Source: Planctomycetota bacterium (GTDB taxonomy: Bacteria > Planctomycetota > PUPC01 > DSUN01). Taken from it: a DNA stretch of 33,731 nt. A program made the translations under genes and the position numbers. A model generated the notes under the pieces. The model was given only the letters and a program-made list of their open reading frames with translations. It had not been told where the DNA came from and ran no database searches. Below, one piece after another: positions 6,838-13,414 of this stretch (positions are counted from its first letter, which is position 1; each line of letters begins with the position of its first letter). Location of the stretch: contig VGYW01000029.1 of assembly GCA_016872875.1 (NCBI GenBank), forward strand, positions 1-33,731. Reading direction: 5' to 3'.

Positions 6838-8244
6838 ATGGTCTTCTCTTCCCACATCTTCATCTTCTACTTCCTCCCGCTCCTTCTGGTGGTCTACTAC
6901 AACCTGCCTTACCGCGCGCGGAACGGCTTCCTCACGCTGATGAGCTACGGCTTCTACGCCTGGTGGAAGCCCTGGTTCGCGTCGCTGATGCTGGGGACGA
7001 CGCTGGCTAACTACCTCTGCGGCCAGGCCATTGCAGCGCCGGGCGCGAGCCGCCGGCGGCGCGTCGCCGCCCTCGCCCTCGCCTGCTCGGCCAGCCTGGG
7101 GCTGCTCGCCTTCTTCAAGTACTATGTCTTCTCGGTGGAGAGCCTGAACTCCCTCCTCGCCCTCTTCGGGGCCGGGGCGCTCCCGGTCCTGCGCGTCACC
7201 CTTCCCATCGGGATTTCGTTCTTCACCTTCCACGCGCTCACCTACACGGTGGACCTCTACCGTGGCGACGCCCAGCCGGTGCGGTCGTTCGCCGACTTCG
7301 CCTGCTTCATCTCGATGTTCCCGCAGCTCGTGGCCGGCCCCATCCTCCGCTACCACACGGTCGCCGGCCAACTGGCCTCGCGCGACCACACGCTGAGCCG
7401 CTTCGCCTCGGGCGTGGCACTCTTCGTCCTCGGCTTCGCCAAGAAGGTGCTCCTGGCCAACCCGATGGGCGAGGTGGCGGACGCGGCCTTCGGCGCAGCC
7501 ACGCCTGCGGCGCTCGACGCCTGGTTCGGCGCCGCGGCCTACGCCTTCCAGATATACTTCGACTTCTGCGGCTACTCGGACATGGCGGTGGGCCTCGGGC
7601 GAATGGTCGGCTTCGAGTTCATGAAGAACTTCGACGCCCCCTACCGCGCGGAGAGCATCACCGACCTCTGGCGCCGCTGGCACATCTCGCTCTCGACGTT
7701 TCTCCGCGACTACCTCTACGTCCCGCTGGGCGGCAACCGCAAGGGGGCGGCTCGCACCTACGCCAACCTCGCCATCGTGATGCTCCTGGGCGGCCTGTGG
7801 CACGGGGCGCAATGGACCTTCATCGCCTGGGGCGCCTACCACGGCGCTCTCCTGATCTACGAACGCTGGCGCGGCAAGACCAGCCTCTACCACAGGCTCC
7901 CGCGAGCTTGCCGCATCGCCCTCACCTTCGCCCTGATGCTCATCTCGTGGGTGCTCTTTCGCTCCGAGAGCATCTCGGCGGCCGGGCGCTACCTGGCCGC
8001 GATGTTCGGCCTCGGACCCGATGCCGGCGCCAGCCTCCTCATCGCGGCGGAGCTATACACCCCGAAGCACCTCCTCCTGATGGCCCTTTGCGCCGCTCTG
8101 GTCTTTCAGCCCGTCCAGGCATTCGACTGGGTTCAGAAGCCGCTCACGCTCAGCCGCGTGGCGTTCCTTCTCCCACTCTTCGTCCTCACGCTCGCCGTCA
8201 TGGTCACTCAGGCCTTCAACCCGTTCCTTTACTACCAGTTCTAG
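6838..8244 (+). CDS. AlgI/PatA-like MBOAT O-acyltransferase
   Basis: The product has 468 residues, the usual AlgI size, and is a polytopic membrane protein. The family N-terminus MVFSSHIFIFYFLPLLLVVY fixes the start at ATG 6838. Conserved MBOAT blocks are SFFTFHALTYTVDLYRG, YFDFCGYSDMAVGLGR, LWRRWHISLSTFLRDYLY (His282) and GLWHGAQWTFIAWG (His322, equivalent to the essential His of AlgI). The family transfers acetyl groups from the cytoplasm across the membrane to a partner that acetylates a polysaccharide such as alginate or peptidoglycan. The partner is probably the SGNH protein 300 bp downstream. The substrate here is unknown. Confidence 0.95.
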   Translation: MVFSSHIFIFYFLPLLLVVYYNLPYRARNGFLTLMSYGFYAWWKPWFASLMLGTTLANYLCGQAIAAPGASRRRRVAALALACSASLGLLAFFKYYVFSVESLNSLLALFGAGALPVLRVTLPIGISFFTFHALTYTVDLYRGDAQPVRSFADFACFISMFPQLVAGPILRYHTVAGQLASRDHTLSRFASGVALFVLGFAKKVLLANPMGEVADAAFGAATPAALDAWFGAAAYAFQIYFDFCGYSDMAVGLGRMVGFEFMKNFDAPYRAESITDLWRRWHISLSTFLRDYLYVPLGGNRKGAARTYANLAIVMLLGGLWHGAQWTFIAWGAYHGALLIYERWRGKTSLYHRLPRACRIALTFALMLISWVLFRSESISAAGRYLAAMFGLGPDAGASLLIAAELYTPKHLLLMALCAALVFQPVQAFDWVQKPLTLSRVAFLLPLFVLTLAVMVTQAFNPFLYYQF

Positions 8245-8301
8245 AGGCGAGAATGGCCCCCAGCTCTGGTGATGTCGTTCGGCTTCGAAGCTCCGAACGG
8301 A

Positions 8302-8481
8302 GCGTACTATATCAGCCCAGGGCGAAGCCCTGGGACAGGCGGACGGCCAGGTTCAGCCCTGTAGGGGCGTACTACCCGCCCTGGGCAGGATGTGGCGCCC
8401 GGACCATATAGTACGCCCTTTCAGGGCTGACCTACCTACCGCCCCCTTCCCAGGGCTTCGCCCTGGGCTGTTATAGTACGC
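8302..8481. repeat. Nested inverted-repeat element between MBOAT and SGNH genes
   Basis: Outer arms 8302-8335 and 8448-8481 are 34-bp inverted repeats with one mismatch, each itself containing a CCCAGGGCGAAGCCCTGGG palindrome. Inner arms near 8350-8374 and 8409-8432 are also inverted (GCCCTGTAGGGGCGTACTA against TAGTACGCCC...). The GCGTACTA motif occurs in all four arms. The element takes up most of the 299-bp gap 8245-8543, which has no gene. Confidence 0.85.
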
Positions 8482-8543
8482 CCCTGTCGGGGCTCCGGCG
8501 TAGTTCACCAGGATTGGGAGCCATGCTCTTTAGAGGCATGACG

Positions 8544-9875
8544 ATGGCAGGTTCCCGCAAGAACGAAATCATCCTGACCCTTGGCTTCCTGGGCACAATC
8601 GCCGGGGTGCCGCTCGCGCAGGTGGCCCTGGAGCTCCGCCGCGGCGAACGGGTGCAGTACACCGACCTCTTCCGCTACCCGCCGACCGAGCGGAACCTGC
8701 GACAGTTCGAGCGGACCCTCGAGGACAAGAGCTGGTTCCAGCAGGCCGTCCGGCCCGAGGTCCAGCGGTTCCTGCTCCTGGCGCTCCGCGACGCTGGTGC
8801 GAAGGCCATCATCGGCCAGGGCCGCTGGTTCTACTACCCCCGCGGCCTCTTCTACCGTCCCGGCGTGCGCTACCTGGTCGAGAGCAGCCAACAGCGGTGG
8901 CACAGGCCTCCGGCCTGTGGCGATGCTGTGGCGCAGGCCATCATCCGCTTCCGCGACCAGCTCAGGGAGCGCGGCATCGAGCTCCTCGTGGTCCCCGTGC
9001 CAGAGAAGGCTAGCGTCTACCCCGACCGGCTCACGCGCCGGATGGCTGGCAGGTTCCAGGACTTCCGCTCCCCCACAGAGGGCCTTCTGGAGGACCTCAA
9101 GCGGAGCGGGGTCGAGTCGGTTGACCTCTTCCGTCTCTTCCGCGAAGCGCGACGGAGAGGTGGCGACGTAGAGGATCTGTACCTCACCTTCGACACGCAC
9201 TGGACACCTGGCAGCGCCCGCGTGGCCGCGGAGGCCGTGGCCCAGAGGCTTCGCGCCCTCAGATGGGCGCCCAGCGGCGAAGGCGTCTTTCCCGCGGGGC
9301 GCGGCTACACGATCCGCCCCGCCAAGGTTGCCCGCCGCGGCGACATTGTGGAGATGATCCAAGCCCCGCGCATCTCGCGGGTGTTCCCTGCCGAGGGCTT
9401 CGAGTGCGTGCAGGTGCTCGACAAGTCCGCAGGGCTCCTCGTGTCCACCGTCAGTGGTCGAGAGGGCACGTACATGAACCAGCACCTCGTGGACACGCCG
9501 CTCCAGGCCTCCGTGCTCCTCCTCGGCGACAGCTTCAGCCGCATCTACCAGACCCTCGAGCCGCAATCGCTGGGCGAGGAACTCGGGCAAGCCGGTTTCA
9601 GGGCCGCAGAGCTAGGCCGCGAGAACGTCAAGGGCACGCGCCGCCTCCTCCCCGGCTCGGCGGGGTTCCCATCCCATCTCGCCCTCGCGCTGGGGGCCGC
9701 TGTGGACTACATCATCAGCGACGGGGGCGCGGCGACGGACGTGCGCCAGGCCCTCAGCACCAACGCCGAAATCCTCGAACGCAAGCGGGTCGTGGTCTGG
9801 CAGTTCGCCGAGCGCGACATCGGCCTGGGCGCAGAGGGCTGGCGCGACGTGCCCCTCCCGCCCAGACTCGATTGA
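8544..9875 (+). CDS. AlgX/AlgJ-like SGNH-hydrolase-fold protein
   Basis: With ATG 8544 the product has 443 residues. Residues 9-26 form a signal anchor (IILTLGFLGTIAGVPLAQ). The AlgX/AlgJ hallmarks are present: LTFDTHWTP with Asp217 and His219, and LLLGDSFSR with Ser330 as nucleophile. AlgX and AlgJ accept acetyl groups delivered by the MBOAT AlgI and acetylate the exopolysaccharide in the periplasm, so this is the likely partner of the 6838-8244 gene. Starts at TTG 8514, ATG 8523 and ATG 8538 are possible; 8544 is preferred because AGAGG lies 8 bases upstream. A REP-like palindrome (8901-8919) is read in frame as HRPPACG between the N-terminal part and the RGIELLVVPVPEK strand. Confidence 0.88.
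   Translation: MAGSRKNEIILTLGFLGTIAGVPLAQVALELRRGERVQYTDLFRYPPTERNLRQFERTLEDKSWFQQAVRPEVQRFLLLALRDAGAKAIIGQGRWFYYPRGLFYRPGVRYLVESSQQRWHRPPACGDAVAQAIIRFRDQLRERGIELLVVPVPEKASVYPDRLTRRMAGRFQDFRSPTEGLLEDLKRSGVESVDLFRLFREARRRGGDVEDLYLTFDTHWTPGSARVAAEAVAQRLRALRWAPSGEGVFPAGRGYTIRPAKVARRGDIVEMIQAPRISRVFPAEGFECVQVLDKSAGLLVSTVSGREGTYMNQHLVDTPLQASVLLLGDSFSRIYQTLEPQSLGEELGQAGFRAAELGRENVKGTRRLLPGSAGFPSHLALALGAAVDYIISDGGAATDVRQALSTNAEILERKRVVVWQFAERDIGLGAEGWRDVPLPPRLD
8901..8919. repeat. REP-like palindrome inside coding sequence
   Basis: CACAGGCC-TCC-GGCCTGTG is a perfect 8-bp stem with a 3-base loop, in frame in the AlgX/AlgJ-like gene and encoding about six residues that look like an insertion. Confidence 0.7.
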
Positions 9876-9908
9876 CTGCTCGAGCGCGGATTGCGCACAT
9901 GGTGGCGA

Positions 9909-9971
9909 GGATGAATGGATGGGTGGATGAATGTCAGGCAATCATCCATTCATCCATCCATCCAATCATCC
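9909..9971. repeat. GGAT/ATCC hairpin element, copy 1
   Basis: A left arm of GGATGAATGGATGGGTGGAT type (9909-9933) faces a right arm of ATCATCCATTCATCC type (9941-9971) around a TCAGGCA loop. It lies just downstream of the SGNH gene and upstream of the M81 gene. Related copies are at 26216-26290 and 26699-26765. Confidence 0.85.
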
Positions 9972-10010
9972 CCTTTGGTTGCGGCCAGAGGCCGCATTAG
10001 GACAACGGCG

Positions 10011-11537
10011 ATGCGAAGCAGAAAGGAGTTCCTGGTGGACATGATCGGTGCCGCGGCCGCGGCAGGGACGGGTGCCCTTCTCGCGGCGGACGCGAGTGCC
10101 GCCCCCGCTGAAGGCAGGCCGGCGAAGCGCGTCTTCGTCGCCGCCTTCGCACACGAGACCAACACGTTCCATCCCGTGCGCACCACGGCCTTCCGCTTCT
10201 CGAAGGCCAGCGATCAACCGCTGCCGGTGTGGAGGGACACGGAGATCACCGTGGTCCCAGGCATCGCCGCTCACCCGATGGGGGGCGGGACGGTGGACGG
10301 CGCAGCCTGCCGCGAGGCGATGGCCAAGGTGCTCGAGTCGCTCCGCGCCGCGATGCCGGTGGACGCGGTGTTCCTGAGGGTGCATGGCGCGATGTTCGCG
10401 GAGGGGATCGGGCCGGCCGAATCGCTCCTCGTCGGCGACGTGCGCGCGCTCGTCGGCCCGAAGACCCCCATCGCCTGCACCTTCGACCTCCACGGCAACA
10501 TCCCGGCACGCCTGGGGGAGTTCGGCGACATCCTCGTGGGGCTGAAGACGGCGCCCCACACGGACGGGGCGCAGACCGCGGAGCTGGCCGGGCGCATCCT
10601 GCTCGAGACCCTGCGGGGCAACCTGCGGCCCGTCTCTTACGTCCTCCCAATCCCCATCATCCTCCAGGGAGAGAAGGGGATGACGACCTCGGAGCCTTTC
10701 CGCTCGCTCGTCGAGGAGGCGCGGCGCGTCGAGCGCGAAGGCGTGCCGGGGCACAAGGAGCGCATCCTGGCGGCAACCCTCTTCGTGGGCTGCGCGTGGA
10801 CCGATTCGGCGGACACAGGGATGTCGGTGATGGTGACTGCGGACGGCTCGCGTGCCGCCGCACGCGCGGCGGCCATCCACCTGGCGAAGCGGGTGTGGGA
10901 GGCGCGGCACAAGTTCGCCTTCGGCTGCGAGACCGCCGAGCTGGAGGAAGGCGTCACCCGCGCCCTGAACGCCAAAGAGCCGACCGTGTTCCTGACCGAC
11001 AGCGGGGACAACGTGACGGCGAGCACGCCGGGCGACCTGCCGATCGTGCTCCGCCACCTGGTGGAGCGGAAAGCCAAGAGCGCGCTCGTGGCGGGCATCA
11101 ACGACAAGGCGGCGGTCGCCCGCTGCTTCGAGGCGGGGGACGGCAAACGGCTCCGCCTCGCCATCGGCGCGGCCATCGAGAAGCGCTTCGGGCCGCCCTT
11201 CGAGGCCGAAGCCGAGGTCGTCCGACTCGTCAAGGACCGCCGCCAGGTCGTCGTGCGGATTGGCGACGTGGAGGCCATCCTGGCAGAGGGGCCGACGGCG
11301 TTCACCGACCCCAGCCAGTTCGCCCCCTGCGGCATTGACCCCTTGAGCCGCAAGATCGTCGTCGTGAAGGAGGGCTACCTCTTCCCCGGCCTCACCCGCA
11401 TCGCCCCGCGCTACATCATGCTCCTCACGCCCGGCTCGGGCGACATGCGGCTCGAGCGCCTGGCCTACATCCGCCGCCGCAAGCCGCTCTTCCCCTTCGA
11501 GCCGGACGCCCCCTTCGACCCCGAAGCCGCCCCATAG
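10011..11537 (+). CDS. M81-family (MlrC-like) metallopeptidase
   Basis: With ATG 10011 the product has 508 residues, typical of microcystinase C-type M81 proteins. The N-terminus MRSRKEFLVDMIG plus an Ala-rich stretch resembles a Tat-like signal (R-K variant), so export is likely. Family motifs are AFAHETNTFHP (His48, Glu49), FLRVHGAM, FDLHGN (Asp159, His161) and TAPHTDG (His183). The D-x-H and later His match the spacing of the zinc ligands of MlrC. The C-terminal MlrC domain has DSGDNVTASTPGD. MlrC hydrolyses linear microcystin and small peptides; homologues in microbes that do not degrade toxins have unknown peptide substrates. Starting at the earlier ATG 9915 would translate the hairpin repeat and is rejected. 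Confidence 0.92.
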   Translation: MRSRKEFLVDMIGAAAAAGTGALLAADASAAPAEGRPAKRVFVAAFAHETNTFHPVRTTAFRFSKASDQPLPVWRDTEITVVPGIAAHPMGGGTVDGAACREAMAKVLESLRAAMPVDAVFLRVHGAMFAEGIGPAESLLVGDVRALVGPKTPIACTFDLHGNIPARLGEFGDILVGLKTAPHTDGAQTAELAGRILLETLRGNLRPVSYVLPIPIILQGEKGMTTSEPFRSLVEEARRVEREGVPGHKERILAATLFVGCAWTDSADTGMSVMVTADGSRAAARAAAIHLAKRVWEARHKFAFGCETAELEEGVTRALNAKEPTVFLTDSGDNVTASTPGDLPIVLRHLVERKAKSALVAGINDKAAVARCFEAGDGKRLRLAIGAAIEKRFGPPFEAEAEVVRLVKDRRQVVVRIGDVEAILAEGPTAFTDPSQFAPCGIDPLSRKIVVVKEGYLFPGLTRIAPRYIMLLTPGSGDMRLERLAYIRRRKPLFPFEPDAPFDPEAAP

Positions 11538-11646
11538 CCCGCGCTTGGCCCACATCTCCCACCAGCCCGCGAAGCCCCGAAGGGACGATAGGATATTGCC
11601 GGCGGGTAATGCCTCGGTTACGGGTGGCGGCGGCGTGTGGCGCATG

Positions 11647-11703
11647 TTTGTAGTGCGGGCTTCAGCCCGCCTCTTGGGCCGGCGACGGCCTGAAGGCCGC
11701 ACT
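11647..11703. repeat. TAGTGCGG-family inverted-repeat element
   Basis: TTTGTAGTGCGGGCTTCAGC opens the element and CGGCCTGAAGGCCGCACT closes it, as inverted arms around a short GC-rich loop. It is the same family as 2989-3106, without the central hairpin. It lies in the gene-free stretch after the M81 gene. Confidence 0.75.
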
Positions 11704-11716
11704 CATGCTACTCCAA

Positions 11717-11786
11717 CCGACTTACCCACAGGACATGGCCAGCAGCCCCACCGGGGCGCTCAGACCACTTCCTGTGGATAGGTCGG
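11717..11786. repeat. 70-bp inverted repeat with CCGACTTACCCACAGGA-type ends
   Basis: The left arm 11717-11733 and right arm 11770-11786 are 17-bp inverted repeats with two mismatches. A separate GGGCGGC-GCAA-GCCGCCC hairpin follows at once (about 11784-11801). The rest of 11538-11986 shows no convincing gene. Confidence 0.65.
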
Positions 11787-11986
11787 GCGGCGCAAGCCGC
11801 CCGAAGAGGGATGGCATGGGGCCAACCCTGAAGGGGCGGCACGGGCCTCGCGTCCTTCCGCCACGCTGGGGTTGGAACCCGGCTGCCCCTCGATCCCGGT
11901 CGCTCACGCCGCCGGCAGAATCCCTTGGGCGTGGTCCGTTTCGCAGGCCAGGGGCCTCGCCACGCGCGCGGGGAGGGCGTCCGGCG

Positions 11987-12010
11987 ATAATTGCACACGT
12001 GTGCAATTAT
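11987..12010. promoter_or_regulatory. Array palindrome 1 (single-octamer form)
   Basis: A perfect 24-bp palindrome: ATAATTGC cap, one ACACGTGT octamer, GCAATTAT cap. It is the only site in the array with one octamer, and it marks the left edge, since no unit precedes it. Probable binding site of the 12606-13262 protein. Confidence 0.7.
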
Positions 12011-12125
12011 CTTCCCTCGGCCCAACGATGGGATACGCCTTCGCACGGACGTTCCGCAAGGTGGCTTGAAGGGCAGGGGGCGTGCGTCCGGAGTCGCGCT
12101 CGACCGCGTGCCGGGGGCAGGAGCT

Positions 12126-12153
12126 AGTTGCACACGTGTACACGTGTGCAACT
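12126..12153. promoter_or_regulatory. Array palindrome 2
   Basis: A perfect 28-bp palindrome: AGTTGC cap, two ACACGTGT octamers in tandem, GCAACT cap. The promoter-like boxes ahead of it are degraded (TCGACC and GCTAGT, 17 bp apart). Confidence 0.7.
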
Positions 12154-12270
12154 CTCTTCCCTCGGCCCAACGATGGAATACCCCATCGCGCGGACGCCCC
12201 GCAAGGCGGCTTGCAGGACAGAGGGCGCGCGCCCGGAGTTGCGCCTGAGCGTGCGGCGGGTGCCGGAGAG

Positions 12271-12298
12271 AATTGCAGACGTGTACACGTATGCAATT
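12271..12298. promoter_or_regulatory. Array palindrome 3
   Basis: A 28-bp palindrome with one mismatched pair: AATTGC cap, AGACGTGT, ACACGTAT, GCAATT cap. The associated boxes are weak (CTGAGC, 17 bp, GAGAAT). Confidence 0.65.
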
Positions 12299-12389
12299 AC
12301 CTCCCATCGGCTCAAGGATAGAACACGCCGTCGCGCGGACGCCCCGCAAGGCGACTTGAAGGGCAAGGGGCGCGCGCCCGGAGTTGCGC

Positions 12390-12418
12390 TTGACCGTGTG
12401 GCGGGTGCCGGAGATAAT
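12390..12418 (+). promoter_or_regulatory. Promoter-like sequence in array unit before palindrome 4
   Basis: TTGACC (12390-12395), 17 bp, GATAAT (12413-12418). It is the second-best copy of the array promoter, and its -10 runs into palindrome 4. Confidence 0.55.
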
Positions 12419-12445
12419 TGCAGACGTGTACACGTGTGCAACTAT
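12414..12445. promoter_or_regulatory. Array palindrome 4
   Basis: A 32-bp palindrome with two mismatched pairs: ATAATTGC cap, AGACGTGT, ACACGTGT, GCAACTAT cap, overlapping the -10 of the unit promoter. Confidence 0.65.
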
Positions 12446-12532
12446 CCTCCCTCGGCCCGAGGATAGAATGCGCCGTCGCGCCGACGCCCGGCATGGCGGC
12501 TTGCAGGACAGAGGGCGCGCCCGGAGTTGCGC

Positions 12533-12561
12533 TTGACAGCGTGGCGGGTGTCGGAGATAAT
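12533..12561 (+). promoter_or_regulatory. Sigma-70-type promoter of the winged-helix gene
   Basis: TTGACA (12533-12538) is a perfect -35, followed after 17 bp by GATAAT (12556-12561). The start site would fall near 12568, inside palindrome 5, about 38 nt before the ATG. Occupancy of the palindrome should block RNA polymerase, the classical layout for autorepression. Confidence 0.8.
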
Positions 12562-12586
12562 TGCAGACATGTACACGTGTGCAACC
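12559..12586. promoter_or_regulatory. Array palindrome 5, putative operator
   Basis: AATTGC cap, AGACATGT, ACACGTGT, GCAACC end. It overlaps the -10 box and the predicted start of the promoter at 12533-12561 and lies 19 bp before the winged-helix ATG. Confidence 0.7.
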
Positions 12587-12605
12587 AGCTCCAGAGGGCC
12601 CGACG

Positions 12606-13262
12606 ATGGATGAGATCATTGTTCGCGTGCTCCGCGCGGTGGCGTGTGCCACAAGGCTGCGTGTGCTGTCCCACCTCACAGGGGTTGCTGAGATCGGGCC
12701 GACAGCGCTGGCCCGAGAGCTCCGGATGAGACGGGACGTGTTGTGCGCTCACCTTGCGCGGCTGGGGTCTGCGGGGCTGGTCCGGCGCCGCAGGTCGGGT
12801 GCGAGGTGCTTCTGCTCCGCGGGCTCCCCCTATGGGGAGGAGACGCTCAGCGGGCAAGTGGCCGCGTGGGTCAGAGAGGCCCTGGCGGCGGGCGTCCCGG
12901 ATGTGTCGGAGGGCAAGGGCCGTGGCCGCAGACAGGTCCACGGCGCGCAACTCGCGCCCGGCGCGCGTCGCGCTCTGTTTGAGGCGGCCACGGCGTTCAC
13001 ACATCCGCGTCGCATCCAGATCGAGCGGCGGCTGGTAACCGGCAAGGCCGCGAGCATAGGGGTCCTGATGAAGGAACTCAGGATGTCCGCCGCGGCGGCT
13101 GGCCGACACCTCGAGAAGCTCATCACCCGGGGCTATGTCCGCGCGACCGGCGGCGGACGTGGGGGGCCGTACGAGGTCGTGCGCGAGGGCAAGAGCCCGC
13201 TCCACGCAAGGCTGTTGGCAATCGTGAGCGGGCATTGGGGGAAGCGCCAACAACAAGCCTGA
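12606..13262 (+). CDS. Tandem ArsR-like winged-helix DNA-binding protein
   Basis: The product has 218 residues. Domain 1 (about 4-75) follows the ArsR pattern: LRAVACATRLRVLSHL, then TALARELRMRRDVLCAHLAR as the helix-turn-helix, then SAGLVRRRRSGARCF as the wing. Domain 2 (about 120-193) repeats it: FEAATAFTHPRRIQIERRL, then LMKELRMSAAAAGRHLEKL and TRGYVRATGGGRGGPYEV. Two winged helices in one chain are unusual for ArsR proteins. Cys14, 47, 68 and 70 exist but do not form a recognised ArsR metal site. ATG 12606 has AGAGGG 7 bases upstream. A TTG at 12561 would add 15 residues encoded by the operator and is rejected. The gene is preceded by the palindrome array and followed by a sixth palindrome, so it probably binds these sites and represses itself. 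Further targets and the signal are unknown. Confidence 0.88.
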   Translation: MDEIIVRVLRAVACATRLRVLSHLTGVAEIGPTALARELRMRRDVLCAHLARLGSAGLVRRRRSGARCFCSAGSPYGEETLSGQVAAWVREALAAGVPDVSEGKGRGRRQVHGAQLAPGARRALFEAATAFTHPRRIQIERRLVTGKAASIGVLMKELRMSAAAAGRHLEKLITRGYVRATGGGRGGPYEVVREGKSPLHARLLAIVSGHWGKRQQQA

Positions 13263-13382
13263 TGCTGCACGCGCAGGCCCCGCAGCCGGGACAATCCGCG
13301 AACGATGAGGGCGCGATGCATCCACCGGACCACAGGGCATGGTCCTCCAGCGGCGGCAGGGAACGTGACCAGGGTGGTGCCC

Positions 13383-13414
13383 ATGATTGCAGACGTGTAC
13401 ACGTGTGCAATCAT
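13383..13414. promoter_or_regulatory. Palindrome 6, downstream of the winged-helix gene
   Basis: A 32-bp palindrome with one mismatched pair: ATGATTGC cap, AGACGTGT, ACACGTGT, GCAATCAT cap. It lies 120 bp beyond the gene's stop. No array unit or -35/-10 pair at the usual 17-bp spacing precedes it. Apart from this site and the element at 13679-13831, the stretch 13263-13886 holds no gene that I can support. Confidence 0.7.

Larger units (their letters stand above)
11987..12586. repeat. Tandem array of about 145-bp units with palindromic sites
   Basis: Five palindromes have centres at 11998.5, 12139.5, 12284.5, 12429.5 and 12572.5, spaced 141, 145, 145 and 143 bp. The DNA between them is also repeated. 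Each unit has, in order, the palindrome, a CCCTCGGCCCAACGATGG-like block, a CGCGCGGACGCCCCGCAAGG-like block, a GGCTTGAAGGGCAGGG-like block, GGGCGCGCGCCCGGAG, a TTGACC-like -35 and a GATAAT-like -10 that runs into the next palindrome. The last copy leads directly into the winged-helix gene at 12606. There the CGGCCCAACGATGG block of the units aligns with GGGCCCGACGATGG at the gene start. By eye about 53% of the next 45 ungapped positions also match the gene, so the units look like duplicated gene 5' ends. All ORFs through the array are by-products of the repetition. Confidence 0.9.

Noticed and set aside
9915..10010. N-terminal extension of the M81 peptidase from ATG 9915
   Set aside because: It would translate the GGAT/ATCC hairpin; a signal-like N-terminus starts at 10011.
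11721..11781. DnaA boxes (TTACCCACA and TGTGGATAG)
   Set aside because: Both differ from TTATCCACA by one base and simply form the arms of an inverted repeat; no dnaA, dnaN or AT-rich region is nearby.
11987..12010. parS-like centromere site (CACGTG core)
   Set aside because: The core CACGTG is shared, but the flanks (TTGCA instead of TGTTT) differ and no ParA or ParB gene is in the window.
12128..12466. Small proteins encoded within the array (for example 112 codons on the plus strand, 323 on the minus strand)
   Set aside because: Open frames cross several units because the units are GC-rich and repeated. Units differ in length (141, 143, 145), so no frame is conserved from unit to unit.
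11987..12586. CRISPR array
   Set aside because: The spacing is 141-145 bp and the DNA between the palindromes is itself repeated, so there are no unique spacers; no cas genes are present.
12561..12605. TTG start of the winged-helix gene
   Set aside because: It would lie upstream of the predicted transcription start and inside the operator; ATG 12606 has its own AGAGGG site.
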